Below, in pieces: positions 35,740 through 44,971 of a DNA stretch of 64,000 nt; the stretch's first letter is position 1, and each line of letters opens with the position of its first letter. The translations under genes and the position numbers were made by a program. The stretch comes from Pseudomonas gessardii (lineage in GTDB: Bacteria; Pseudomonadota; Gammaproteobacteria; Pseudomonadales; Pseudomonadaceae): the NCBI RefSeq assembly GCF_001983165.1, contig NZ_MNPU01000024.1, positions 16,222 through 80,221 on the forward strand, in the 5' to 3' direction. The notes beneath the pieces are model-generated. The model did not search any database, was not told where the DNA came from, and saw nothing but the letters and a program-made list of their open reading frames with translations.

Positions 35740-35798
35740 GTAGGAGCGAGCTTGTGTGGGAGCGGGCTTGCTCGCTCCCACCCAGGCCCGCTCTCACA
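35740..35798. repeat. Mosaic of REP fragments between spuD and spuE
   Basis: GTAGGAGCGAGCTTG (one subtype) is joined directly to TGTGGGAGCGGGCTTGCTCG then CTCCCACC and GCCCGCTCTCACA. Parts of at least two REP subtypes are nested, with one clear hairpin at 35758-35780 (GGGAGCG / CGCTCCC). Confidence 0.8.
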
Positions 35799-35906
35799 AA
35801 TTAAATGACAGAAAGTTTTGCCGGATCGGTTTATCGAGGGTAAGTTGCGCGCCGGTTTTGTTGTCGGGCAACAACTTTGGGCCCAACTATTTAAGAGGAC
35901 CTCCAC

Positions 35907-37001
35907 TTGCCAATTTCTTTATTTCGCAAAGCCTTGCTGGTAGGGGCGGGTCTCACGTTGGCAGTCAGCGTGCAGGCGGCTTCGACTGTGCATGTTTATA
36001 ACTGGTCGGACTATATCGGCCCCGAGACCCTGGCCAACTTTGAAAAGGCCACCGGCATCAAGCCGGTCTATGACGTGTTCGATTCCAACGAAACCCTGGA
36101 AGGCAAATTACTGGCCGGGCGCACCGGGTATGACGTGGTGGTGCCGTCCAACCACTTCCTGGGCAAGCAGATCAAGGCGGGCGCGTTCCAGAAGATCGAC
36201 AAGGCGCAGTTGAGCAACTACGCCAACCTCGACCCGGCGCTGCTCAAGCGCCTGGAAAAGAACGACCCGGGTAACCAATACGCCGTGCCCTACCTGTGGG
36301 GCACCAACGGCATTGGCTACAACGTCGATAAAGTCAAAGAAGTGCTGGGTGTCGACAAGATCGACTCCTGGGCCGTGCTGTTCGAGCCGGAAAACATGAA
36401 AAAGCTGGCCAGTTGCGGCGTGTCCTTCATGGACTCGGCCGATGAAATGCTGCCGGCGGTGCTCAACTACATGGGCCTGGACCCCAACAGCACCAACCCG
36501 GCCGACTACAAGAAGGCCGAGGAAAAGCTCCTGAAAGTGCGTCCCTATGTGACCTACTTCCACTCTTCCAAATACATCTCGGACCTGGCCAACGGCAATA
36601 TCTGCGTGGCCGCCGGGTTCTCCGGCGATGTGTTCCAGGCCAAGGCCCGTGCAGCCGAGGCGGGCAAGGGTGTGAATATCGCCTACGCGATTCCGAAAGA
36701 AGGCGGCAACCTGTGGTTTGACGTGCTGGCGATCCCCAAGGACTCGACCAACGTCAAGGAGGCCCACGCCTTCATCAACTATTTACTGCAACCTGAAGTG
36801 ATCGCTCAGGTCAGTGATTATGTCGGCTACGCCAACCCTAACCCAGGGGCGGACACGCTGATGGAGCAATCGATACGCACTGACGAAGCGGTTTATCCAC
36901 CGCAGGCGGTTCTCGATCGGACGTTTGTCAACGTCGAGCTACCCCCGAAAGTGCAACGCTTGATGACCCGCAGCTGGACCAAGGTCAAGACGGGCAAGTA
37001 A
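35907..37001 (+). CDS. spuE: Spermidine/polyamine periplasmic binding protein SpuE
   Basis: A 364-residue paralogue of SpuD. The start is TTG 35907 after AAGAGGACC; no ATG gives an intact signal peptide (MPISLFRKALLVGAGLTL, ending VQA-AS). Mature STVHVYNWSDYIGPETLANF and YVTYFHSSKYISDLANGNIC align with SpuD along the whole length. The duplicate binding proteins feed one SpuFGH transporter. Confidence 0.94.
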   Translation: MPISLFRKALLVGAGLTLAVSVQAASTVHVYNWSDYIGPETLANFEKATGIKPVYDVFDSNETLEGKLLAGRTGYDVVVPSNHFLGKQIKAGAFQKIDKAQLSNYANLDPALLKRLEKNDPGNQYAVPYLWGTNGIGYNVDKVKEVLGVDKIDSWAVLFEPENMKKLASCGVSFMDSADEMLPAVLNYMGLDPNSTNPADYKKAEEKLLKVRPYVTYFHSSKYISDLANGNICVAAGFSGDVFQAKARAAEAGKGVNIAYAIPKEGGNLWFDVLAIPKDSTNVKEAHAFINYLLQPEVIAQVSDYVGYANPNPGADTLMEQSIRTDEAVYPPQAVLDRTFVNVELPPKVQRLMTRSWTKVKTGK

Positions 37002-37068
37002 GGCTCACACTATCTAAGGTTCGTTCGTATTGGACGTTCTGCACTCTTTTTTTCTGGGAGTTTCGTAA

Positions 37069-38211
37069 ATGGCAGTTGCCTCCGGCGCCTATAAGAAAGC
37101 CCTCGAGGGCGACCAGACACCGAAAAAGGTGTTGGTCAAAATCGACCGGGTCACGAAGAAGTTCGACGAGACGATTGCCGTGGACGATGTGTCCCTGGAA
37201 ATCAAGAAAGGCGAGATCTTCGCCTTGCTCGGCGGATCGGGTTCGGGCAAGTCCACCTTGCTGCGCATGCTCGCAGGTTTCGAGCGCCCGACCGAAGGGC
37301 GGATTTTCCTCGACGGTGTGGATATCACCGACATGCCGCCCTACGAGCGGCCGATCAACATGATGTTCCAGTCCTACGCCTTGTTCCCCCATATGACCGT
37401 GGCGCAGAACATCGCCTTCGGCCTGCAGCAGGACAAGATCCCCAAGGCCGAAGTCGAGGCCCGCGTGGCCGAGATGCTCAAGCTGGTACAGATGAGCCAG
37501 TACGCCAAGCGCAAGCCGCACCAGTTGTCTGGCGGCCAGCGTCAGCGGGTGGCCCTGGCCCGTTCCCTGGCCAAGCGCCCGAAACTGCTGCTGCTCGATG
37601 AGCCGATGGGCGCCCTGGACAAGAAGCTGCGCTCGCAGATGCAGCTGGAACTGGTGGAGATCATCGAGCGCGTCGGCGTGACCTGCGTGATGGTGACCCA
37701 CGACCAGGAAGAGGCCATGACCATGGCCGAGCGCATCGCGATCATGCACCTGGGCTGGATCGCGCAGATCGGCAGCCCGATCGATATCTACGAAACCCCC
37801 ACCAGCCGCCTGGTGTGCGAGTTCATCGGCAACGTCAACATCTTCGACACCGTGGTGGTGGATGACGCTGAAGGCCACGCGGTGCTCAAGTGCGCCGACC
37901 TGGACCGCGATATCTACGTGGGCTATGGCATCGCCACGTCGGTGGAAGACAAGTCGGTGACCTACGCCATCCGCCCGGAAAAACTGCTGGTCACCACCGA
38001 AATGCCGACCTGCGAGCACAACTGGTCCAGCGGCAAGGTGCATGACATTGCCTACCTGGGCGGCCACTCGGTGTTCTACGTCGAGCTGCCGAGCGGCAAG
38101 CTGGTGCAGTCCTTCGTCGCCAACGCCGAACGCCGTGGCGCGCGGCCGACCTGGGGTGACCAGGTCTACGTGTGGTGGGAAGACGACAGCGGCGTGGTAC
38201 TTCGCTCATGA
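37069..38211 (+). CDS. spuF: Polyamine ABC transporter ATPase SpuF
   Basis: A 380-residue PotG-like ATPase. Walker A LLGGSGSGKSTLLRMLAG, Q-loop NMMFQSYALFPHMTV, signature LSGGQRQRVALARSLA, Walker B LLLLDEPMGALDKKLR, H-loop CVMVTHDQEEAM, with a C-terminal TOBE_2 regulatory domain from about residue 290. Stop overlaps the spuG ATG (ATGA at 38208-38211). Confidence 0.96.
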   Translation: MAVASGAYKKALEGDQTPKKVLVKIDRVTKKFDETIAVDDVSLEIKKGEIFALLGGSGSGKSTLLRMLAGFERPTEGRIFLDGVDITDMPPYERPINMMFQSYALFPHMTVAQNIAFGLQQDKIPKAEVEARVAEMLKLVQMSQYAKRKPHQLSGGQRQRVALARSLAKRPKLLLLDEPMGALDKKLRSQMQLELVEIIERVGVTCVMVTHDQEEAMTMAERIAIMHLGWIAQIGSPIDIYETPTSRLVCEFIGNVNIFDTVVVDDAEGHAVLKCADLDRDIYVGYGIATSVEDKSVTYAIRPEKLLVTTEMPTCEHNWSSGKVHDIAYLGGHSVFYVELPSGKLVQSFVANAERRGARPTWGDQVYVWWEDDSGVVLRS

Positions 38212-39128
38212 ACATAAAGAAATTCAAACGGCGATTGCACCGAATAATTCCCAGCGGCAAGCAGGTGGTCATCGGGATTCCGTTCCTGTGGCTGTTCCTG
38301 TTCTTCATGCTGCCGTTCTTCATTGTCCTGAAGATCAGCTTTGCCGAAGCCGACGTGGCGATCCCGCCCTACACCGAGATCTACACCTACATCGAGCAGA
38401 AGCTGGAGGTGGTGCTCAACCTGGCCAACTACAGCCTGCTGGCCGGCGACGAACTGTACATCGCCGCTTACCTGGGCTCGCTGAAGATGGCATTTTTCAG
38501 CACGGCCTTGTGCCTGCTGATCGGCTACCCGATGGCCTACGCCATCGCCAGTGCGCGCAAAGAGATGCAGACCGTGCTGGTGCTGCTGATCATGATGCCG
38601 ACCTGGACCGCGATCCTGATCCGCGTGTATGCGTGGATGGGCATCCTCAGCAACAACGGCTTGCTCAATGGCTTCCTGATGTCCATGGGCCTGATCAACG
38701 AACCGTTGCAGATCCTCAACACCAATATCGCGGTGTATATCGGCGTGGTCTATTCGTACCTGCCGTTCATGATCCTGCCGCTGTATGCCAACCTGGTCAA
38801 ACATGACCAGAGCCTGCTGGAAGCCGCGTCGGACCTGGGTTCGAGCACCTTCAACAGCTTCTGGAAAATCACCGTGCCGTTGTCCAAGAACGGCATCATT
38901 GCCGGCTGCATGCTGGTATTCATCCCGGTGGTGGGCGAGTTCGTGATCCCGGAACTGCTGGGCGGCCCGGAAACCCTGATGATCGGTAAAGTGTTGTGGC
39001 AAGAATTCTTCAACAACCGTGACTGGCCGGTGGCTTCCGCCCTGGCGGTGGTGATGCTGGCGATCCTGATCGTGCCGATCATTCTGTTTAACCGCAGCCA
39101 AGCCAAAGAGATGGAGGGCAAGGTATGA
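38208..39128 (+). CDS. spuG: Polyamine ABC transporter permease SpuG
   Basis: A 306-residue PotH-like permease with about six hydrophobic segments. WLFLFFMLPFFIVLKISFAE is the first, and the EAA loop is LLEAASDLGSSTFNSFWKI. The start at ATG 38208 overlaps spuF; the longer frame reads into it. Stop overlaps spuH (ATGA at 39125). Confidence 0.95.
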   Translation: MNIKKFKRRLHRIIPSGKQVVIGIPFLWLFLFFMLPFFIVLKISFAEADVAIPPYTEIYTYIEQKLEVVLNLANYSLLAGDELYIAAYLGSLKMAFFSTALCLLIGYPMAYAIASARKEMQTVLVLLIMMPTWTAILIRVYAWMGILSNNGLLNGFLMSMGLINEPLQILNTNIAVYIGVVYSYLPFMILPLYANLVKHDQSLLEAASDLGSSTFNSFWKITVPLSKNGIIAGCMLVFIPVVGEFVIPELLGGPETLMIGKVLWQEFFNNRDWPVASALAVVMLAILIVPIILFNRSQAKEMEGKV

Positions 39129-40009
39129 AGCGCTTCAGTTTCTCCAGCTTCATGCTGGTAGCCGGGTTGTTGTTCATCTACCTGCCGATGCTGATCCTGG
39201 TGATCTATTCGTTCAACGAATCGAAACTGGTGACGGTGTGGGGCGGCTGGTCGATCAAGTGGTACGTGGGCCTGTTGGACAACACCCAGTTGATGGGCTC
39301 GGTGGCGCGTTCCCTGGAAATCGCCTGCTACACGGCGGTGGCCGCGGTGGCGCTGGGCACATTGGCCGCGTTCGTGCTGACCCGTATCAGCCAGTTCAAG
39401 GGCCGCACGCTGTTCGGCGGCCTGGTGACCGCGCCACTGGTCATGCCCGAAGTGATCACCGGTCTGTCGCTGTTGCTGCTGTTCGTGGCCATGGCGCAGA
39501 TGATCGGCTGGCCCCAGGAGCGTGGCATCGTCACCATCTGGATCGCTCACACCACGTTCTGTGCGGCGTATGTGGCGGTGGTGGTGTCGGCGCGCCTGCG
39601 GGAGCTGGACCTGTCGATCGAAGAAGCGGCCATGGACCTGGGGGCGCGGCCGTGGAAGGTGTTCTTCCTGATCACCATCCCGATGATCGCGCCTTCGCTG
39701 GCGGCGGGCGGCATGATGTCGTTCGCGCTGTCCCTGGATGACCTGGTACTGGCCAGCTTCGTCTCGGGCCCGGGCTCGACCACCTTGCCGATGGAAGTGT
39801 TCTCGGCGGTGCGCCTTGGGGTCAAGCCTGAGATCAACGCCGTGGCCAGCCTGATCCTGTTGGCGGTGTCGCTGGTGACCTTTTTGGTGTGGTTCTTCAG
39901 CCGCCGTGCTGAAGAGCGACGCAAGAAGGCGATCCAGCAAGCGATTGAAGAAGCCGCGGCAGATGGCTGGAAGCAGCCGGATGTACGCCGGGCGCCAGCA
40001 CCGGTCTAA
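39125..40009 (+). CDS. spuH: Polyamine ABC transporter permease SpuH
   Basis: A 294-residue PotI-like permease: FIYLPMLILVIYSFNESKLV, EAA loop IEEAAMDLGARPWKVFFLI, and SFALSLDDLVLASFVSGPGS. The last codons (CCA-GCA-CCG-GTC-TAA) form the first part of a 136-bp tandem unit repeated downstream. The 3' end of this gene is therefore part of the amplified segment. Confidence 0.95.
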   Translation: MKRFSFSSFMLVAGLLFIYLPMLILVIYSFNESKLVTVWGGWSIKWYVGLLDNTQLMGSVARSLEIACYTAVAAVALGTLAAFVLTRISQFKGRTLFGGLVTAPLVMPEVITGLSLLLLFVAMAQMIGWPQERGIVTIWIAHTTFCAAYVAVVVSARLRELDLSIEEAAMDLGARPWKVFFLITIPMIAPSLAAGGMMSFALSLDDLVLASFVSGPGSTTLPMEVFSAVRLGVKPEINAVASLILLAVSLVTFLVWFFSRRAEERRKKAIQQAIEEAAADGWKQPDVRRAPAPV

Positions 40010-40539
40010 GACCGATCGCTCCCACGCTCCGCGTGGGAGTGTCTCCTGTGACGCTCTGCGTCACGCTGTGGACGCGGAGCATCCAGGGCTGCATTCCCAC
40101 GCAGAGCGTGGGAACGATCTTATGTACGTGCCAGCACCGGTCTAAGACTGATCGCTCCCATGCTCCGCGTGGTAGCGCCTCCTGTGACGCTCTGCGTCAC
40201 GCTGTGGACGCGGAGCGTCCAGGGCTGCATTCCCACGCAGAGCGTGGGAACGATCTTACGATCTTATGTACGCACCAGCGCCGGTCTAAGACTGATCGCT
40301 CCCACGCTCCGCGTGGTAGCGCCTCCTGTGACGCTCTGCGTCACGCTGTGGACGCGGGGCGTCCTGGGCTGCATTCCCACGCAGAGCGTGGGAACGATCT
40401 TATGTACGAACCAGCACCGGTCTAAGACTGATCGCTCCCACGCTCCGCGTGGTAGCGCCTCCTGTGACGCTCTGCGTCACGCTGTGGACGCGGAGCGTCC
40501 AGGGCTGCATTCCCACGCAGAGCGTGGGAACGATCTTAT
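39995..40539. repeat. Four-copy tandem array (about 136 bp unit) including the spuH stop codon
   Basis: Copies start at 39995, 40131, 40275 and 40411, each with CCAGC(A/G)CCGGTCTAAGAC. Spacings are 136, 144 and 136; the 8-bp excess is a duplicated ACGATCTT near 40255. Each unit contains the GATCGCTCCCACGCTCCGCG hairpin element with internal TGACGCTCTGCGTCA and closing GCGTGGGAACGATC. The 566-bp gap between spuH and the next gene holds nothing else; long frames running through it are repeat artefacts. Confidence 0.95.
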
Positions 40540-40575
40540 CAGTGGTTGCGTGACGCCAGCGCCCGGCGTTTCAGC

Positions 40576-40929
40576 TCAACTTTGCGGCGCTGGTTTGAGT
40601 GTGTCGTAGGCTTCCAGCGCGCGCAGCGAGTAGATGTAGGCGGCGCCGGCATTCAACGAGATCGCGGTGGCAAGCGTCGCGGCGATTTCTTCGCGGGTGG
40701 CGCCGGCCTTGATCGCGGCGTCGGCATGCACGCCAATGCAGCCGTCGCAACGGGTGGTGATGGCCACGGCAATCGCGATCAGTTCGCGGGTCTTGGCATC
40801 CAGGACGTTGTTTTCCTCGGCAGCCTCGCCCAGCGCCATGTAGGCTTTGACCATCTTCGGGTTGCTCTTGCCCAGTGCGCCAAAGGCGTTCTTCACGGTG
40901 GGCAGCAAGTCGGGCCAGTTATTGAACAT
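40576..40929 (-). CDS. Carboxymuconolactone decarboxylase / AhpD-like protein
   Basis: A 117-residue single-domain protein. Redox CxxC with partner residues is visible in TTRCDGCIGVHADAAIKAG, preceded by the family Glu in LDAKTRELIAIAV. The start at ATG 40929 follows AGGAG; a much longer frame upstream is antisense to the AraC gene. AhpD-like proteins act as peroxidase reductants or unknown thiol oxidoreductases. Divergent from an AraC regulator 99 bp away, its probable controller. Confidence 0.92.
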   Translation of the reverse strand: MFNNWPDLLPTVKNAFGALGKSNPKMVKAYMALGEAAEENNVLDAKTRELIAIAVAITTRCDGCIGVHADAAIKAGATREEIAATLATAISLNAGAAYIYSLRALEAYDTLKPAPQS

Positions 40930-41028
40930 TGCGTTGACTCCTGAACGGGTTGGGTGTGAAGCCAGTGTGTGCCGTTCGGATTTGGCGGTATTGTTCGATC
41001 CGCTCATCTTTTTGACCGATATTCGCAA

Positions 41029-41934
41029 ATGAACGCTATCGACACGCTGATCACATTGGCCAACCTGCGCGGCCGCCTTGACGTGCGCTGCCAGTTCCAG
41101 GGCGACTGGGCCCTGGACCATGCGCCCGAATCGCTGGGGGTGGCGCCGTATCATATTGTCGTACGGGGGACCTGCCACGCCGAGCTTTCGGGTGGGCAGC
41201 AGGTGACGCTGGCAGAAGGCGATATCCTGTTGATGCCCGGCGGTGCGACCCATCTGCTGCGCAGCCAGGGCGCGCAGACCCCGCCGAGGCTGCCCACGGT
41301 GATCGACAGCGGGGTACTGAAGGTGCATCGCTTGGGCGGTGATCAGCCGGAGGTGGAGATGCTCTGTGGCGCCTTTCACTACAACCGCCAGTCGTTGCTG
41401 TTTGCGGCCTTGCCCGAGTACCTGGTGGTGTCCAGCCGACAATGGCCGGCCGATGGGCAACTGGCGGCACTGATTGCGCTGATGCGCAGTGAGGCTGACG
41501 GTGAGCGGCTGGGCGCGCGGTCGTTTATTGATGCCCTGTCGGTGGCGCTGTTCACCTTGCTGGTGCGCACCTGGTTGGCGCAACAGGCGCCGCTGGCCGG
41601 CACCTTTGCCTTGCTCACCGACAAACGCCTGGGCCGCGCCTGGCAGGCGATGCTGGCCGAGCCCGGGCATGACTGGACCATCGACAGCCTGGCGGGGGCT
41701 GCATCGATGTCCCGCGCCACGTTCATGCGCGCATTTGTCAAAGTGGCCGGCGTGTCGCCGTGGGTGCTGCTGACCCAGTTGCGCATGGAGCTGGCGTTCA
41801 ACCTGCTGCAGCAGTCACGGCTGAGCCTGACGGATATTGCGGCCCGGGTGGGTTACCAGTCCCAGGCGGCGTTCAGCAAGAAATTCAAGGAGGCATATGG
41901 CCAAGCGCCCGGTCGAATGCGCAACGCAGATTAA
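41029..41934 (+). CDS. AraC family regulator with cupin sensor domain
   Basis: A 301-residue regulator. The N-terminal cupin_6 domain (about 1-180) has VAPYHIVVRGTCHAELSGG and LAEGDILLMPGGATHLL. A C-terminal double helix-turn-helix follows: WTIDSLAGAASMSRATFMRA, LTDIAARVGYQSQAAFSKKF and then KEAYGQAPGRMR. It resembles regulators of adjacent oxidoreductases and probably controls the divergent AhpD-like gene. It converges on the acylase gene with 26 bp between. Confidence 0.92.
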   Translation: MNAIDTLITLANLRGRLDVRCQFQGDWALDHAPESLGVAPYHIVVRGTCHAELSGGQQVTLAEGDILLMPGGATHLLRSQGAQTPPRLPTVIDSGVLKVHRLGGDQPEVEMLCGAFHYNRQSLLFAALPEYLVVSSRQWPADGQLAALIALMRSEADGERLGARSFIDALSVALFTLLVRTWLAQQAPLAGTFALLTDKRLGRAWQAMLAEPGHDWTIDSLAGAASMSRATFMRAFVKVAGVSPWVLLTQLRMELAFNLLQQSRLSLTDIAARVGYQSQAAFSKKFKEAYGQAPGRMRNAD

Positions 41935-41960
41935 AACTGTGGGCTTGTGTGGGTGTTTCT

Positions 41961-44327
41961 TCAGGGCTGTTGTGGGCGGGCCGGCAACAACTTGAGGGTG
42001 CCGCGAGTATTGGCCTGGACCTCTTCTTCATCAAAATGCGCCTGCTCGTACCCGCCCTCGATATACGTCTGGGCCTGGTCGGCATAGTGCTTGTCGAACG
42101 GCACGCCGCTTTGGCCGACCGGGTTGATGGTCAGGGCGTGGGCGGCGTCGGCGAAGTCGACCAGGCGTCGGGTGGACGGGCCGTAGGTCACCGGCCATGG
42201 CGCCGGGCCGATCACCGCTGACAGGTTGTTCGGCACTTCGTGGCTGCCAGGGGCGGCGAAGGGGCCGACATTGACGATGCGGTCCAGCGGCTGCTGGATG
42301 CCCAGCGGGTGGCCGTGGGTCAGGGTATGGGCCTTGCCCCACTGCCACTGCGCCGGATCAGCGCCGAAGGTGGTTTTCAGATGGGCCAGGCTCTTGTCCC
42401 AGGCGCGCTTGAGCGTCTCGGCGCGCTGGCCGTTCCACCACGGCGAATCCGCCGTAGCAGCCAGGCGCGGCAAGGCCGCGTCGACGACACGGGTGGTGAT
42501 CAGGGTCTTGAACATCTCGTCGCCCAGCTTGGGGCGAAAGGCTGCGTCGGCCAGGTCGTACAACAGTTGGTTGAACAGCGTGGCCGGGATCGACTCTACC
42601 GGGTAGTCACCTTTCCACGCGGCCAGTTGCTCCAGCAACTTGAGTTCGGCGGGGTCCTTGACCACCTCGCGCAGCACCGGCAACAGCGGCGCCAGCAGGC
42701 GGGGCCCGTAGGCGGTGGTGGTGCCCAGTTGCACGGCCTGGCTGTTGTCCAGGTCCCATTTGACCTGGTTGTCGCTCAATTGCGCGTTCAACTGTTGGCC
42801 GCGGTCCGCCAGGTTGTAATAGCCGGGGATCGGCATGCCCGTGGGCGACACCGGCTGGGCATTGGCCGAGACCACGTAGCCACGGGTGGGGTTTTCTTCC
42901 TGGGGGTTGGCGCTGAACGGGTAGAAGCCCAGCTTGTCGGCCTGGGCCGTACTGCCGTCGAGGATAAACCCGGGGTTGGCCCCGGCCGGGCGGATCGGCA
43001 GTTGCGCCGCCGCCCACCAGCCGATATCGCCCCGGGCATTGGCCCACACAATATTCAGCCCCGGCGCATGCACCTTGGCCACCGCCATGCGCGCCTTGGC
43101 CAGGGTGTCGGCGCGATTGAGCTGGTAGAAACCCTCGAGGATCGGGTTTTCGGTGTCGAGGAAGGCCCACCACATGGCAATCGGCGTGGTGCCGGCATGG
43201 GCGCCCAGCACGTCGTTGATGATCGGGCCGTGGGGCGACTGGCGCAGGGTCAGCGTTACCGGGGCCTGGCCCTTGACCGCGATCTGTTGTTCGCTGGTGG
43301 TCATGTCGACCCACTGGTCGTGGTAGCGCACCTGGTTGGGGTTGTCCGGGTTGACCTGCTCGGCGATCAGGTCGAGGTCATCGTTCTGGAACATCGTCAG
43401 GCTCCAGCCAAACGCCTTGTTGTGGCCCAGGAACGCCACCGGCACCAGGGCGTTGTGATAACCGTAGAGTTCAAAGCCGGGCGCCGACAGATGCGCCTCG
43501 TACCACACCGACGGCACCGAGAACCGGATATGCGGGTCGCCCGCCAGCAACGGCTTGCCGCTTTTGGTGCGGTTGCCGCTGATGGCCCAGGCGTTGCTGC
43601 CCTCGAACTGCGGCAGGCCGTTGTCGGCCAGGGCCTGCTCGCTGAGGCGGGCGATGGCACTCAGGCCTTGCCAGTCGGCGGCGGCCAGGCCCAGGTCGCC
43701 GTTGGGCTTCCAGTCGAGGTCAAATACTTGCAGGTAGTCGCTGCCCAGTTGGTCGCGCACGTAGGTCAACAAAGGCTCTGTACGAAAAGCTGCGGCAAAG
43801 CTGTAGGCCAGGTAGCCGGCGATGCTGACGGTGTCGGCCGCGGTGAACGGCCGCTTGGGGATGCCCAGCACGTCGAACTCCATGGGGCTGGCGTGGCGGT
43901 CCTGATATTGGTTGATCCCGTCCAGATAGGCTTGCAGGGCCTTCCAGTGCGGTGACTGGCGGTCCATCTGCGCCGCATAGGTGGTGGCGCGCTCGCCGAT
44001 GCGCAGGCTGCGGAACAGTTTGTCGGTGTCCAGCAACTTGGCGCCCAGCACCTCGGCCAGTTCACCGCGCGCCAGGCGGCGCATGATTTCCATCTGGAAC
44101 AGGCGGTCCTGGGCGTGCACATAACCCAGGGCGCGATACAGGTCGGCCTCGTTCTCGGCGCGGATATGCGGCACGCCACGGTCGTCGTAGCGCACCGTGA
44201 CCGAGCCTTGCAGGTTGGCCAACTCTACCGTGCCCTGGCGGGTGGGTTGCTTGCTGTAGACGTACCAGCCAGCCCCGAGGGCAATCAACACCAGTAGGGC
44301 CGCGAGACCCGACAAGACGCGCTTCAT
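41961..44327 (-). CDS. hacB: Penicillin/acyl-homoserine lactone acylase family, HacB-type
   Basis: A 788-residue Ntn-hydrolase precursor. ATG 44327 follows AAGGATTG. An N-terminal signal or anchor (VLSGLAALLVLIALGAGWYV) exports it to the periplasm. The pro-enzyme is cut before the catalytic Ser, visible in LPQFEGSNAWAISGNRTKSG (about Ser244), giving alpha and beta chains. In P. aeruginosa PA0305 (hacB), directly after spuH, degrades long-chain acyl-homoserine lactones; length and location agree. Substrate here is inferred; penicillin-type amides are possible. Confidence 0.88.
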   Translation of the reverse strand: MKRVLSGLAALLVLIALGAGWYVYSKQPTRQGTVELANLQGSVTVRYDDRGVPHIRAENEADLYRALGYVHAQDRLFQMEIMRRLARGELAEVLGAKLLDTDKLFRSLRIGERATTYAAQMDRQSPHWKALQAYLDGINQYQDRHASPMEFDVLGIPKRPFTAADTVSIAGYLAYSFAAAFRTEPLLTYVRDQLGSDYLQVFDLDWKPNGDLGLAAADWQGLSAIARLSEQALADNGLPQFEGSNAWAISGNRTKSGKPLLAGDPHIRFSVPSVWYEAHLSAPGFELYGYHNALVPVAFLGHNKAFGWSLTMFQNDDLDLIAEQVNPDNPNQVRYHDQWVDMTTSEQQIAVKGQAPVTLTLRQSPHGPIINDVLGAHAGTTPIAMWWAFLDTENPILEGFYQLNRADTLAKARMAVAKVHAPGLNIVWANARGDIGWWAAAQLPIRPAGANPGFILDGSTAQADKLGFYPFSANPQEENPTRGYVVSANAQPVSPTGMPIPGYYNLADRGQQLNAQLSDNQVKWDLDNSQAVQLGTTTAYGPRLLAPLLPVLREVVKDPAELKLLEQLAAWKGDYPVESIPATLFNQLLYDLADAAFRPKLGDEMFKTLITTRVVDAALPRLAATADSPWWNGQRAETLKRAWDKSLAHLKTTFGADPAQWQWGKAHTLTHGHPLGIQQPLDRIVNVGPFAAPGSHEVPNNLSAVIGPAPWPVTYGPSTRRLVDFADAAHALTINPVGQSGVPFDKHYADQAQTYIEGGYEQAHFDEEEVQANTRGTLKLLPARPQQP

Positions 44328-44353
44328 GAACAATCCTTTTTATTCGAGTAGGG

Positions 44354-44929
44354 CTATGAACCTTCCGGCCAAGAACAATAGCAGCCCACCGCCAGGGTGT
44401 GGGTCGCGTTCACCGCTCGACCGCCCTTGAGCGCCTGCAGGATCGGTTCGATAAAGCTGTTGCTCGAATTACAGGTCAGGCCCTCGCTGTACGGGCCGAA
44501 ATACGCCAGTTTGCCATGGCGATCCCAGATCCCCACTGCCGGGCTGGCGGGCAGTTGGTCGGCACCGGGCAGGCTGGTGAGGATTTTCATCGTGCCCAGG
44601 GTCGCGGGCAGTTGGCCGTGGCTGCCGGCTTTTTGCAGGGCGTAGAACTCCACGCCCTGGGGCGCGTATTGCTCGATCAGTTCACTCAGGTGCTGCTGGT
44701 TGCCGACATTGCACGGGCAGGCCGGGTCCCAGAAGTGCACCAGGCGGATCGGCCCGGGCCCGGCGAGGTCGTCGGGCAGGCGCAGCAGGTCCCCGGAAAA
44801 CACCGCCGTATGTTCGCTGAAAGCCCGCAGGTAGCGGCCCTGGAACCAGTCATACGCGGCCCACAGCACGGCGGCGCAGATCAGCAGGATCAGGCTGGCG
44901 AACAGGGCGGTGCGGTAGGGTTTTCGCAT
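44354..44929 (-). CDS. DUF6436 thioredoxin-like membrane-anchored protein
   Basis: A 191-residue protein with one N-terminal membrane segment (ALFASLILLICAAVLWAAYD) and a periplasmic thioredoxin-like domain. The motif is LVHFWDPACPCNVGNQQHL (CPC in place of CxxC). Two later cysteines occur in GLTCNSS and VGCYCSWPEGS. It lies 26 bp before the acylase on the same strand, so co-transcription is likely. A role in disulfide chemistry of periplasmic proteins is inference. Confidence 0.85.
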   Translation of the reverse strand: MRKPYRTALFASLILLICAAVLWAAYDWFQGRYLRAFSEHTAVFSGDLLRLPDDLAGPGPIRLVHFWDPACPCNVGNQQHLSELIEQYAPQGVEFYALQKAGSHGQLPATLGTMKILTSLPGADQLPASPAVGIWDRHGKLAYFGPYSEGLTCNSSNSFIEPILQALKGGRAVNATHTLAVGCYCSWPEGS

Positions 44930-44971
44930 TCAGAACCATCCTCGAAGGTGGCGTAGCTTGCCATGCTTGCC

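Noticed and set aside
39995..40539. CRISPR array
   Set aside because: Regular spacing at 136 bp, but whole units are nearly identical with no variable spacers and no cas genes.
40033..40609. Open frames of 130 and 149 residues through the tandem array
   Set aside because: They repeat the same peptide each 136 bp and arise from the palindromic array lacking stops in those frames; no ribosome site.
40930..41670. Long N-terminal extension (364 residues total) of the AhpD-like protein
   Set aside because: The extension is antisense to the AraC regulator and non-homologous; a good AGGAG lies before ATG 40929.
42240..43955. 571-residue plus-strand frame over the acylase
   Set aside because: Antisense shadow; the acylase on the minus strand has the Ser nucleophile motif and signal peptide.
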